Shown in pieces: positions 1 to 8,188 of a stretch of 32,820 nucleotides of DNA. Under the pieces are notes generated by a model that was not told the DNA's origin, did not search any database, and was given only the letters and a program-made list of their open reading frames with translations. Positions within the stretch are counted from its first letter, which is position 1; each line of letters opens with the position of its first letter. A program made the translations under genes and the position numbers. Source of the DNA: Nostocales cyanobacterium (GTDB lineage: Bacteria; Cyanobacteriota; Cyanobacteriia; Cyanobacteriales; Nostocaceae); NCBI GenBank assembly GCA_004292695.1, contig RDXV01000042.1, forward strand, positions 1 to 32,820. The letters run 5' to 3'.

Positions 1-41
1 AACTAAAACGTCCGGATATTGCTATGTCAATGGTTTAGTCT

Positions 42-335
42 TTAGGCACTCGGTGCGGCTACGCCGCACCATCGCTTGTGCCAGTTGCGTAAGTCCTGAA
101 AATTTAATGATTCAGCCAACCAATCTAAAAATAATGATCTTTCAATTGCAGTCACATACTTGTCAAATTTTGGTCTTGCTAACACCTCTATTATTTCTTT
201 CCAGATTGCTTCAGACATCAAAATATTGCCTTGGTTTCGAGCTTTATCTAAAGATTGACGCGGTTGACTATTTTTAAATAATAAAGCACTAACAAAAATG
301 TTAGTATCTAATACATAACGAGGAGAATTATTCAT
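42..335 (-). pseudogene. PIN-domain toxin, 3'-truncated by a repeat
   Basis: Reads as the N-terminal part of a PIN-domain ribonuclease toxin of the 'putative toxin of toxin-antitoxin system' type. The first metal-binding Asp lies in YVLDTNIFVSALL near the start, and the middle holds EIIEVLARPKF, typical of the family. Family members are usually about 130-145 residues with further acidic residues in the C-terminal half. Here authentic sequence stops after about 80 residues, and the last about 16 (ending WCGVAAPSA) are translated from the repeat at 52-97. The C-terminal catalytic Asp residues are therefore missing and nuclease activity is unlikely. The start codon overlaps the end of the upstream antitoxin gene by 8 nt, as in an intact TA operon. 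Confidence 0.7.
52..97. mobile_element. Repeat/insertion end interrupting the PIN gene
   Basis: Positions 86-97 read TGCGTAAGTCCT, identical to the right terminal repeat of the 92-bp MITEs at 1521-1612 and 30824-30915. Next to it, 52-70 is a perfect hairpin (GGTGCGGC, 3-nt loop, GCCGCACC). Similarity of the PIN reading frame to its family stops exactly at this terminal repeat, so an element end (or a nested pair of repeats) has replaced the 3' part of the gene. The other end is not recognisable before the window edge, so the size and type of the element are unknown. Confidence 0.45.
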
Positions 336-564
336 TCAAAATTTTCTCCAAAATTTCCGGTGTTAAACCTCTAGAAACTGCTCTATCACTAATTTCATCC
401 ATCAGTTTACCCAGAAAATCAATTTCCTCATTTATATCCTCTCTTAAAAAGAGACTAACTAATTTTGCTAAAGATTGTTTTTTACGTTCCGTTGCTTTTT
501 GATAAGTTTGAGCAACATGAGAACTAACTTTAATGGTAATTTCTTCACTATTTTGCATAATCAA
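328..564 (-). CDS. Antitoxin partner of the truncated PIN toxin
   Basis: A 78-residue protein with a predicted beta-strand start (EEITIKVSSHVAQTYQKA) followed by helices, the layout of small cyanobacterial antitoxins paired with PIN toxins. The 3' end overlaps the PIN toxin start by 8 nt, so the two would be translationally coupled. I did not recognise a precise Pfam family. The antitoxin role is inferred from size, position and overlap. Because the toxin is truncated, this is probably an orphan antitoxin that could still bind its operator or neutralise related PIN toxins elsewhere. Confidence 0.6.
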   Translation of the reverse strand: MIMQNSEEITIKVSSHVAQTYQKATERKKQSLAKLVSLFLREDINEEIDFLGKLMDEISDRAVSRGLTPEILEKILNE

Positions 565-690
565 AACTCGTTGATAATATCTCTATTATCATATCACAGG
601 AGGGTGATACTTTTCAAACATCGTCTAAAATTCCGGTTTCTGTCGTGATACGATGATATAAGTACATAGACAGAATTAATTACAAAAAAA

Positions 691-719
691 GGGAACAGGG
701 AACAGGGAACAGAGAACAG
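691..719. repeat. STRR heptamer repeat (GGGAACA)
   Basis: About four imperfect tandem copies of GGGAACA in the 276-nt gap between the antitoxin and the next relic. A shorter cluster of the same unit is at about 7063-7079. This is the short tandemly repeated repetitive (STRR) type known from heterocystous cyanobacteria. The rest of 565-840 shows no gene. Confidence 0.8.
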
Positions 720-840
720 ACTAACTAAGTATAGGCTGGAAAAAATCAAGTTATGTTACAAAGTGTAAAATCCTTGAAAGTCTTTCCTATCTTGCCTTTT
801 GCCTTGTCATAACGACAATTTTTAACACTGAATTACTTAT

Positions 841-1308
841 ATGAACCATAAATCATCATCCCCATAACAACAATTAATACTAGCAGCTAGTTGTACTCAA
901 TTAACTGCTGAAAAAAAGGTAAAAATAGAATACTTACTAACTACATCCTCAGCAAAAATTAACTGGAAATTATTGATTCAATTAGCCAGGAAAGAACAGG
1001 TACTAACCTTAGTTTATCAAAACTTACTGGAAAACTACCCGCAATACATCCCGGAAAATATCACAATTCAACTTAAAAATTATAGTCAAATGCGGACAGT
1101 GTGGAATTTGCAAGCCACAAAACAAATGTGTGATTTAATGAAATTATTTCAAGCTGAAGGAATCAAAGTTATCCCCTTTAAAGGAGCAGTTTTAGCCAGT
1201 ACAGTTTATGAAAATTTAGCCCTGAGAGAATTTTGTGATTTAGATTTACTCATAACTGTACTTTGGTTTAGGGATGACACAAAAATTTTATCCCCTCTCT
1301 GTAGATGA
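841..1308 (+). pseudogene. Nucleotidyltransferase-family gene (NTP_transf_5-like), nonsense and truncated
   Basis: The frame starts with ATG at 841, meets an in-frame TAA at 865, then runs open as QQLILAASCTQLTAEKK and continues through IQLARKEQVLTLVYQNL and GIKVIPFKGAVLASTVYE to a CDLDLLI motif. This is the N-terminal part of the uncharacterised nucleotidyltransferase family PF14907: a helical N-terminus, the FKG strand, and a D-L-D acidic pair as metal ligands. Family proteins run to roughly 350-400 residues. Here similarity ends right after the acidic motif near 1256, so most of the protein is gone. One nonsense codon plus the truncation make this a pseudogene. Members of this family often accompany asparagine-synthetase-like peptide cyclases, which fits the relic at 1613. 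Confidence 0.65.
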
Positions 1309-1520
1309 GGCAATTTCAGAGCAAATATATAACCAAATCAAAACAGACTGGATTCTAAATTTATATATTAATTATATTAATTTCAACACTGATACTATTA
1401 ATATAATAAAGTTGACATCTGACCAAAAGGGAAATATACTTAACAGGTGCGGACTTTTCGAGTTAGGTATAGTTCAGGGAATATATGGTTTAATTCTCTT
1501 TGTCTATTTTCTATTTATTT

Positions 1521-1612
1521 AGGACTTACGCACAAGTTACGGAATAAACGAACCACAGAGGGACAGAGAACACAGAGGAATGAGGATTTGAGAGATATTT
1601 TGCGTAAGTCCT
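1521..1612. mobile_element. 92-bp MITE with AGGACTTACGCA terminal repeats
   Basis: Begins AGGACTTACGCA and ends TGCGTAAGTCCT, a perfect 12-bp terminal inverted repeat, total length 92 bp. There is no coding capacity. A second element of exactly 92 bp with matching ends but an unrelated interior is at 30824-30915, and one end is present at 86-97. It lies between two gene relics. The interior contains an ACAGAGGGACAGAGAACACAGAGG-type purine-rich stretch. The mobilising transposase is not in the window. Confidence 0.75.
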
Positions 1613-1850
1613 GTTATTATTTGGAATCAAGGACAACAAAGATTATTTGTAGCTAGAGACCATTTTGGAATTATCCCTTACCATTAAATTACACCCGCAA
1701 TTTTCCCCAGAATTAAACCCAGCAGTAGTAGATGAATTTCTCATTAATGGTAAAAATTTAGAATGGGAAACCACAATTTTTAAACAAATTAAAAATTTGC
1801 CCAATGCAGGGTAAGTTACACTGTCTGAAACTGTCACGTGTTCCCTCTCC
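1613..1850 (+). pseudogene. Asparagine-synthetase-like gene fragment (peptide cyclase type?)
   Basis: From 1613 the frame reads IIWNQGQQRLFVARDHFGIIP, the conserved N-terminal glutaminase-domain stretch of class B asparagine synthetases (the ARDxFG segment). It stops at 1685. After a small deletion and frame change, similarity resumes at about 1687 as KLHPQFSPELNPAVVDEF and then LEWETTIFKQIKNLPNA, the following part of the same domain, ending at TAA near 1813. The synthetase domain is absent. Some members of this family are lasso-peptide macrolactam synthetases, and the adjacent PF14907 relic makes that reading attractive, but the fragment alone cannot separate it from other asparagine synthetases. 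The MITE abuts its 5' end. Confidence 0.6.
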
Positions 1851-1980
1851 TCCCTAATTCCATCTTACCAATGAATCAAGCTTTGTCGCAACTGTCTAAA
1901 TTTTGTTAATAAAAATGTGAAAGGTTACTGCTTGCTAAATTGACAATCAGCAAGCAATACCAATACAAAACCAAATAGGT

Positions 1981-2160
1981 TTATTTAAAACGGCGCTTAC
2001 GTCTAGCTGCGACTGCTTTACGTTTACGCTTTTCCAGGGGGGTTTCAAAGTGACGATGATACTTTACGTCAGCTAAAATACCAGCTTTGGAAACTTGGCG
2101 CTTAAAGCGACGTAGCGCTGAATCTATTCCTTCGTTTTCTCCTAGAACCACTTGGGTCAT
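1981..2160 (-). CDS. rpsU: 30S ribosomal protein S21
   Basis: Fifty-nine residues starting [20 protein letters not shown] and ending in a very basic tail ([14 protein letters not shown]). This is the full length and hallmark pattern of bacterial bS21, a late-assembling small-subunit protein that contacts the 3' end of 16S rRNA during initiation. The start is ATG at 2160 with a GAGGAAAG ribosome-binding site just upstream. It is monocistronic here and divergent from the phosphatase gene, with 299 bp between the two starts. Confidence 0.96.
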   Translation of the reverse strand: MTQVVLGENEGIDSALRRFKRQVSKAGILADVKYHRHFETPLEKRKRKAVAARRKRRFK

Positions 2161-2349
2161 TCTCGATCTTTCCTCAATTTGTCAATTATCTCCATTGTAA
2201 TATTAGCCGCAAACTTGGTAAAACTATCCAGTCTATGACAAGTTAGATGGATTTTAAAGTTTAGAATTTTAAATATTTTATTAAGTTTATTCTTATTTAA
2301 TTTTATTAATTGCTGTTTAATAGTGTAGCCAAATATTTTAACAAAAAAT

Positions 2350-2400
2350 CTTAAAAAAATCTTAAATATCCATTAACCGATTCCTGTAACTTTTCTTAAC
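2350..2400 (+). promoter_or_regulatory. Candidate Pho box upstream of the phosphatase
   Basis: Three direct repeats sit in exact 11-bp phase: CTTAAAAA at 2350, CTTAAATA at 2361 and ATTAACCG at 2372. Further TGTAAC (2385) and CTTAAC (2395) copies lie out of phase. The cyanobacterial PhoB/SphR box is a set of 8-bp CTTAACCT-like repeats separated by 3 bp, so spacing and core fit while individual matches are imperfect. It lies about 60-110 bp before the start of an alkaline-phosphatase-type gene. The region is A/T-rich, so chance runs of TTAA are a real alternative. Confidence 0.5.
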
Positions 2401-2459
2401 AAAGCCATAGTTAAGTGAAAATGACTCTCCAACACTGAACGATTTCATTCAGAGGTTTT

Positions 2460-5400
2460 ATGAATACAGGTAATCACGTTATTTTCATACACCCAGATGG
2501 AACGAGTCCATCACATTATGCTTTGGCAAGATTTGTAGATAAGGGTCCCGATGGTAGATTGAACTGGGACAAGCTAGATCATGCTGGTGTTTACTTGGGA
2601 CACATGGAAGATCAGTTAGGTGGGACATCTAACGGTGGTGCTGTAACTCATGCTACTGGTGCTAAGGTTTATGCCGAATCCTTTGGTTTTGAAGCGGATG
2701 GTTCACCCATTGTACCTTTATCTGGTGCGGCAAATGCTGGTAAAACTATAGTACAGGAGGCGATCGCCGCCAATAAAGTTACCGCTTTAGTCCAGTCTGG
2801 AGCAATTTATGAACCAGGTACAGCGGCCTTTGTTGCCCAAGTTGGTGAAATAGTCAACGAAGATGGTAGCAGAGTTCCCCCCAGACAAAGACAAGCTGAC
2901 ATTGCCAAATTGGTAATAGAATCAGGTGTTGACTTCATCATGGGTGGTGGTGAACTCAACCTCTTACCAGTGGGTACAGATGGTTTTCACGGTACGGCAG
3001 CACAATTAGACGCAATTAGTACCAGTTCTCAACAACGTCCCACAGAAAACCTAATTGAATTAGCAGAAAGTAATGGTTACACAGTTGTCTACACCGCTGC
3101 ACAACTCACAGCATTACTAGATTCACCCACACCCCCACAAAAAGTATTAGGTGTATTTGCACCTGTTCATACCTTTAATGATCGTTCAGAAGAATCTTTA
3201 ACAGAACGGGGTTTACCCTTATATCTGGAAACAGCACCAACTATTGCCCAAATGTTGGATGTTACCCAGAAATTAATGGAAATGCACCCTAACTTTAACA
3301 ATGGTTCAATCACCATAGTTGAAGAAGAAGGTACAGATAATTTTGGTAATAATAATAATGCTGCTGGTGTTTTAGAGGGTGTAAAAAGAGCAGATGCAGC
3401 TATTGGGGTAGCGATGGACTTCATCGAAAGACATCCTAACACCTTGATGTTAACTGCTGCTGATAGTGATGGTGGTGGTTTACAAGTGGTAGATCCCCGG
3501 AACGGTGCAACGGTAGGTACTGTTAATAATAATCCCACTACAGAAAACCGTAACATACCTATAGATGGAGAAACTGGGGCAAATACTGAACCTTTTACAT
3601 CTAAACCCGATGTTAATGGTGATACCTTTAACTTTGGTGTTGGTTGGGCGGGTACACCAGATTTTTCTGGTTCTATTGTTTCTAAAGCACATGGTTTAAA
3701 TGCAGATAAATTACCTGCAACTTTAGACAATACAAAAATTTATGAATTGATGTATGAGACTCTGTTCAACGTTGAACTAGAATCTCGTAACCCAGTACCG
3801 ACAAAAGCACCCCAAGCAACTAAACAAACTGGAAATGTAATTTTCATCCATCCAGATGGTGCAAGTCCTTCTCACTACATGGCATTGCGGAACATTGACA
3901 AAGGTCCCGATGGCAGATTGAATTGGGATATGATGTCCAATGCCGGTGTTTATTTAGGACACATGGAAAACCAGTTAACTGGTACTTCTAATGGTGGTGC
4001 GGTAACTCATGCTAATGGTGTGAAGGTATTTAATGAATCCTTTGGTTTAAATGAGGATAACACCACCGTTACCCCTGCTTCTGGGAAAGCTGGTTATACA
4101 ATTTTAGAAGAGGCGATCGCCGCAGGTAAAGCCACAGCTTTAATTCAATCTGGACAAATGGCAGAACCTGGTACTGCGGCCTTTGTTGCAGAAACCACCA
4201 ACCGTTTAGGTAACGATATTCGCGCACGGGATAAATACGCGGAAATCATCGAACAAACCATTCGTTCTGGTACAGATATCATCATGGGTGGTGGTGAACT
4301 GTATATGTTACCTAAAGGTACAACCGGTTTCCACGTCACCGCCGAAATTGACGCTTCTGAACAAAGGGATGAACGCCGCCCCAGTATTAATTTAATTCAA
4401 CTGGCGCAGTCTTTGGGTTATACGGTAGTTTACACCGAAGACCAAATGAACCAGGTGGTAAATAGCCAAAACCCACCTACCAAAATCTTGGGTGTATTTG
4501 CTGCTACAGATACCTTTGACGATCGCCGGGAAGAACAACTAGGATTAAATAGTGATAATCCTTCACCTCTCTACGTAGACACCGCACCTACAGTAGCAGA
4601 GATGTTAGATGCTTCTCTGAAGATATTATCAAAAGACCCCGATGGCTTTTTTGTAGTGTTGGAAGAAGAAGGTACTGATAACTTCGCTAACAACAACAAC
4701 GCTGTCGGTACAATTGAAGCTGCACGTCGCGCTGATGCTGCTATCGGTGTAGCAATGAACTATGTAAATACCCAAGATCCTAATACTTTGGTAGTCACTG
4801 CTGCTGATAGTGATGCTGGTGGTTTACAGGTTTTCCAATATGTACCTTATGTCCGTCCTTCTGGTAATTCTACTACTAACCCACCTTTGGCAGATAGTGA
4901 AACCACTGTACCATTTATTAACGTCAACCCCACCACTACCAATAGTAGATCATTCTTAGATGGGGTAAATGGTAGTACAGTTTCAGAGGCAAATCCTTGG
5001 ATACCCTTCACATCTGAAGATAGCATGGATGGAGAAATGGGTAATTTTGGTGTTGCTTGGGTAGGTACTCCTGACTTCCCTGGTAGCATTGTGGCTAAAA
5101 CCTATGGGATGAATGCGGATAAGTTACCTGCTACTGTGGACAACACTGAGATATATGATCTCATGTATCAGACTCTGTTCGGTGTCACTCCAGAACAAGC
5201 AGCAGCACAACAGGAAACTGAATTAGTATCAGGAACTCCTGGTAATGATTTATTAATTGCTGGAGTTGAAGCAGATGGTTTTGATGGTATTAATGACGTT
5301 GTGTTTACTGGTGCTGGAAATGATGGAGTAGACGCACAATCTGCTACTTCTCCCATTGCTGGCCGTAACCGGATCATGACTGGTAGCGGTGCAGATTTGA

Positions 5401-5834
5401 TTTTTGCCAATCACAGAGATCACGCTTTTGGTGGTAGTGGTAGTGATGAGTTAGACGCTACCGATGTAACTAACTACCGTTTATCAGGTGGTGCTGGTGA
5501 TGATATTTTCTACCTGGGTGCAAATGGCCGCGCTTTAGGTGGTGATGGTAATGATAAATTCTATGTCCAAGAGGGTGGCGGTAATTTAATTTCTGGTGGC
5601 GCTGGTGTGGATCAGTTCTGGATCGCTAATGCTGAGTTACCTGATACTGCTAATACTATCCTTGATTTCCGAAAGGGTGTGGATAAGATTGGTGTTATGG
5701 GTATTTCTGCTAATAGTTTGACTCTCAATGTTGTCAATGGTAGTACGGAAGTTGGTTTGCTAGGTGAAATTATCGCTATCATTAGCAGTGTGACTGGTTT
5801 GAGTGTTAATACGGATTTTACGTTTATGTCTTAA
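2460..5834 (+). CDS. Secreted tandem PhoA-like phosphatase with RTX tail
   Basis: A 1124-residue protein with two homologous alkaline-phosphatase-superfamily domains (about 1-445 and 455-905). Each has an N-terminal NVIFIHPDG strand with the first metal Asp, a TSNGGAVTHA segment where PhoA carries its Ser nucleophile, an EEEGTDNF segment and a TAADSD segment. A Ca-binding RTX region (about 925-1060) holds GGSGSDELD, GGAGDDIFY and GGDGNDKFY repeats. No N-terminal signal peptide is seen; the RTX tail implies type I secretion to the cell exterior. ATG at 2460 follows an AGAGG site. Expected role is phosphate release from organic phosphoesters, supported by the candidate Pho box. Odd points: the domain duplication, and Asn/Ser where PhoA has zinc-binding His (see findings). 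Domain 2 may be the weaker, since it reads KTYG where domain 1 reads KAHG. Confidence 0.85.
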   Translation: MNTGNHVIFIHPDGTSPSHYALARFVDKGPDGRLNWDKLDHAGVYLGHMEDQLGGTSNGGAVTHATGAKVYAESFGFEADGSPIVPLSGAANAGKTIVQEAIAANKVTALVQSGAIYEPGTAAFVAQVGEIVNEDGSRVPPRQRQADIAKLVIESGVDFIMGGGELNLLPVGTDGFHGTAAQLDAISTSSQQRPTENLIELAESNGYTVVYTAAQLTALLDSPTPPQKVLGVFAPVHTFNDRSEESLTERGLPLYLETAPTIAQMLDVTQKLMEMHPNFNNGSITIVEEEGTDNFGNNNNAAGVLEGVKRADAAIGVAMDFIERHPNTLMLTAADSDGGGLQVVDPRNGATVGTVNNNPTTENRNIPIDGETGANTEPFTSKPDVNGDTFNFGVGWAGTPDFSGSIVSKAHGLNADKLPATLDNTKIYELMYETLFNVELESRNPVPTKAPQATKQTGNVIFIHPDGASPSHYMALRNIDKGPDGRLNWDMMSNAGVYLGHMENQLTGTSNGGAVTHANGVKVFNESFGLNEDNTTVTPASGKAGYTILEEAIAAGKATALIQSGQMAEPGTAAFVAETTNRLGNDIRARDKYAEIIEQTIRSGTDIIMGGGELYMLPKGTTGFHVTAEIDASEQRDERRPSINLIQLAQSLGYTVVYTEDQMNQVVNSQNPPTKILGVFAATDTFDDRREEQLGLNSDNPSPLYVDTAPTVAEMLDASLKILSKDPDGFFVVLEEEGTDNFANNNNAVGTIEAARRADAAIGVAMNYVNTQDPNTLVVTAADSDAGGLQVFQYVPYVRPSGNSTTNPPLADSETTVPFINVNPTTTNSRSFLDGVNGSTVSEANPWIPFTSEDSMDGEMGNFGVAWVGTPDFPGSIVAKTYGMNADKLPATVDNTEIYDLMYQTLFGVTPEQAAAQQETELVSGTPGNDLLIAGVEADGFDGINDVVFTGAGNDGVDAQSATSPIAGRNRIMTGSGADLIFANHRDHAFGGSGSDELDATDVTNYRLSGGAGDDIFYLGANGRALGGDGNDKFYVQEGGGNLISGGAGVDQFWIANAELPDTANTILDFRKGVDKIGVMGISANSLTLNVVNGSTEVGLLGEIIAIISSVTGLSVNTDFTFMS

Positions 5835-5889
5835 TTTTTGGCAAGAAACGAACCGTTCCAGACGCAGAGGAATAAGTGTTAGTAGCTAT

Positions 5890-5936
5890 TAACCGGGTAA
5901 AGGATGTTTTTTCATCTTTTCCTGGTTTTTTTGTTT
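5890..5936 (+). terminator. Rho-independent terminator of the phosphatase gene
   Basis: An imperfect stem pairs AACCGGGTAAAGGATG with CATCTTTTCCTGGTT across a T-rich loop, followed directly by a run of seven T. It begins 56 bp after the stop codon and points in the direction of the phosphatase gene. Confidence 0.75.
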
Positions 5937-5942
5937 TGATAT

Positions 5943-5993
5943 TGAACGCAGATGTAGCTTGCTTCCCGTAGGGTACGCAGATAAACGCGGATG
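5943..5993. repeat. AACGCAGAT repeat with a nested small palindromic repeat
   Basis: The sequence is an AACGCAGATG / ACGCAGATAAACGCGGATGA repeat, also seen as clean tandem copies at 32561-32591. Between the two halves about 20 bp (TAGCTTGCTTCCCGTAGGGT) is inserted, containing the near-palindrome TTCCCGTAGGG. Related fragments occur near 7025 and 32244. It looks like one small repeat inserted into another. Confidence 0.5.
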
Positions 5994-6005
5994 ATTTTTA
6001 TATAT

Positions 6006-6863
6006 CTATTCATTATCTAGTTCAATAGTTAACGCCAATTGATATAATTTATTCCGAGAAATTGATATTTCTTTTGCTAGTTGACGACTTGCTTGGGAAC
6101 GAGAAATTCCTTGTTTCATCATTGCTAATAATTCTGCTTTTAGTTCTGCTTCTGTGATTTGTGGTTGACTGGGTTCTGTTCCTGCTACTAATAAGGTATA
6201 TTCTCCTTGGGGTTCTTTTTGTTGATAATGGGCGATCGCCTCTTCAATTCTCCCTCGCCAAAATTCTTCATATAGTTTGGTTAGTTCTCTGGCTATGACT
6301 ATCTGGCGATCGCCTCCTAAAATATCTCCTAAGTCTTGTAATGTTTCCCTTAACCGATGGGGCGATTCATAAAATACTAATGTCCTAGTTTCTGTTAATA
6401 ATGTTTCTAAATATTCTTGTCGTTGTTGACTTTTTGCTGGTAAAAAACCATCAAATATAAACCGATTTGTGGGTAAACCGGAGGCACTTAAAGCAGTAAT
6501 GGCTGCGGTAGCACTGGGAATAGGTACAATATCAATTCCTGTATCTACACAATTTTTAATTAATTCATATCCTGGATCAGAAATCCCTGGCATTCCTGCA
6601 TCACTCACCAAGGCGATCGCCTTTCCATATTTTAACTGTTCTATAATTTCGGGAATTCTACTATTACGATTATGTTCATGATAGCTAATCTGAGGAGTTT
6701 TAATTTGAAAATGCTGTAATAATTTTCCTGTATGTCTAGTATCTTCCGCCGCTATCATATCTACAGATTGTAATATTCTCACTGCCCGAAAAGTCATATC
6801 TTCGAGATTGCCAATCGGTGTACCGACAATGTACAGAGTTCCTGGTTTTGGTTCGTTTACCAT
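6006..6863 (-). CDS. rsmI: 16S rRNA (cytidine(1402)-2'-O)-methyltransferase
   Basis: Full-length (285 aa) RsmI. It 2'-O-methylates C1402 in the decoding centre of 16S rRNA using S-adenosylmethionine, acting with RsmH at the same nucleotide. The tetrapyrrole-methylase-fold signatures are clear: GTLYIVGTPIGNLEDM near the N-terminus, AAEDTRHTGKLL around residue 40, and the SAM-binding SDAGMPGISDPG around residue 90. The C-terminal extension (about 240-285) has the usual helical SRSQASRQLAKE pattern. ATG at 6863 gives the normal N-terminus. It is a single gene with no close operon partner, and two HIP1 sites lie inside it. Confidence 0.95.
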   Translation of the reverse strand: MVNEPKPGTLYIVGTPIGNLEDMTFRAVRILQSVDMIAAEDTRHTGKLLQHFQIKTPQISYHEHNRNSRIPEIIEQLKYGKAIALVSDAGMPGISDPGYELIKNCVDTGIDIVPIPSATAAITALSASGLPTNRFIFDGFLPAKSQQRQEYLETLLTETRTLVFYESPHRLRETLQDLGDILGGDRQIVIARELTKLYEEFWRGRIEEAIAHYQQKEPQGEYTLLVAGTEPSQPQITEAELKAELLAMMKQGISRSQASRQLAKEISISRNKLYQLALTIELDNE

Positions 6864-7316
6864 AGTAGATACTTTACACCCTCAAAAATAAAGTCTTGAG
6901 CAAAAAATTAGGTTTTGCTGAAGCAATTATGACATAATTCAGGATGTGAACTTGTTTTCATTACTTCATTTAACCTAATTCTTTAAGGATGTTTGAAAAG
7001 TCTCTCATGGTGTATCAAATACAGCGCTTCCCGTTGTTATAAGGTACAGAGTTTTTTAGTTTTAGGGAACAGGGAACAGTAAATAAATCAGGGTGTACTT
7101 CATAACTTCGGAAACTGCTGTATCTTTTATCCCCCTATATCCCTCTTTATTCATGGGCTTAGGGGGATTTGCAAGTGTTTAACATCATCATTGAAAACTT
7201 TTAAAACAACCTCTCAAATCATCTAGATCCAAAGATTATATTTACCAGCCATTTCTCTACCAGTCATTACAAGCTAAAGCAAGGATTAATTGAAATAGTA
7301 AAAATCAAAAGTCAAG
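6864..7316. other. Intergenic region with repeats and a hairpin
   Basis: No gene seen. It holds a short GGGAACA cluster (7063-7079) and an inverted repeat at 7129-7168 (ATCCCCCT pairing with AGGGGGAT, 24-nt loop). That hairpin matches a dispersed cyanobacterial repeat style rather than a terminator, since no T-run follows. Confidence 0.6.
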
Positions 7317-7979
7317 TTATCTCTCTTGAACAATAGTTTCATAATCAAGAGATGTATTAATCACATTGTGCTGTTCTATAAATCTGTCAAAAATCTCACT
7401 AAAATCTTTTCTTATGTAGGTTTCATGGGCATACTTTAACCAATTAAAAGCATACCAGTTAATTTCTTTAAAATGTTCTTCTGGAGTAGAAGTATTTGTG
7501 GCACGGCTAACAGTGCTAGATGCTGTATTTAAGCTAGTTTGAGCATATTGATAATAAGTAGAATTTTCTCGTTGAATAGAGGCAATTTTTACTAAAGCTT
7601 TATACAAGTCTCTCAATTGATTGAGGTATACTTTAGCAACGTCAATAGAATAGGAGTTATCACCCAAGACAAATTTAATTTCAACATCCATATCTACTGT
7701 TCCTGCGGTTTCTAACCTCACATCCCTAATAATATTTTGGCTATAACTATAACGGTTGAGTAGACGTTTCTTATTAACTGCTGAACTTCCATCTAAATGA
7801 ATTAAGGCTAAATTTGTAAAGCAGTATTCGTCAGTTTTTGACTTAATCAAAAAATAAATTTTTTCCCCTTCTTCATACATTACATAGTCATCACTGTCAG
7901 TATGCTTGTAATCGTCGGCACTAACTACAGATCCAATATCACCCATTCCTAAAGCTTCCATTGCTAAGTTTTTCAGCAT
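7317..7979 (-). CDS. Bacterial PH-domain protein (YvbH-like)
   Basis: A 220-residue soluble protein. Residues about 1-125 look like the bacterial pleckstrin-homology domain family (PF08000). The start MLKNLAMEALGMGDIG, the EEGEKIYFLIKSKTDEYCFTN strand set and the IHLDGSSAVNKKRLLNRY stretch are characteristic. A mainly helical C-terminal part (about 130-215) resembles the YvbH-type oligomerisation extension. Function in cyanobacteria is unknown. In other bacteria such proteins form ring oligomers and some are stress-linked. It has no signal peptide or membrane helix and appears to be transcribed alone. The family call rests on pattern recognition only. Confidence 0.75.
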   Translation of the reverse strand: MLKNLAMEALGMGDIGSVVSADDYKHTDSDDYVMYEEGEKIYFLIKSKTDEYCFTNLALIHLDGSSAVNKKRLLNRYSYSQNIIRDVRLETAGTVDMDVEIKFVLGDNSYSIDVAKVYLNQLRDLYKALVKIASIQRENSTYYQYAQTSLNTASSTVSRATNTSTPEEHFKEINWYAFNWLKYAHETYIRKDFSEIFDRFIEQHNVINTSLDYETIVQER

Positions 7980-8188
7980 ATCTAGTCTTGTTTCCTCAGT
8001 GAAAGAATATTTACATTGCTACTATTATAATGTTGCTTTTATACCAGTGTCCAACAATTTATCTATCAATATTCTTATTTAGAGATTAAGATTATCTAAA
8101 GTAGTAATAAAAAATCCGACAAAGCATTGTCATGCAATTCAACTTATGATATTGATAAATAGCAAATATCAAGTACAAATAACGGAAT

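Noticed and set aside
1274-1522. Open frame of 82 codons between the two relics
   Set aside because: No family resemblance, Ile/Asn/Tyr-rich composition typical of A/T-rich non-coding DNA, and it ends at the MITE. It may hold decayed gene sequence, but I cannot name it.
3167-3730. Open frame of 187 codons on the minus strand inside the phosphatase gene
   Set aside because: Antisense shadow of a clear coding frame; no ribosome-binding site or family pattern. The same applies to 4847-5089 and 5168-5410.
7129-7168. Hairpin upstream of the PH-domain gene as a terminator
   Set aside because: The stem is good, but no T-run follows on either strand and it is not next to a gene end. It looks like a dispersed repeat.
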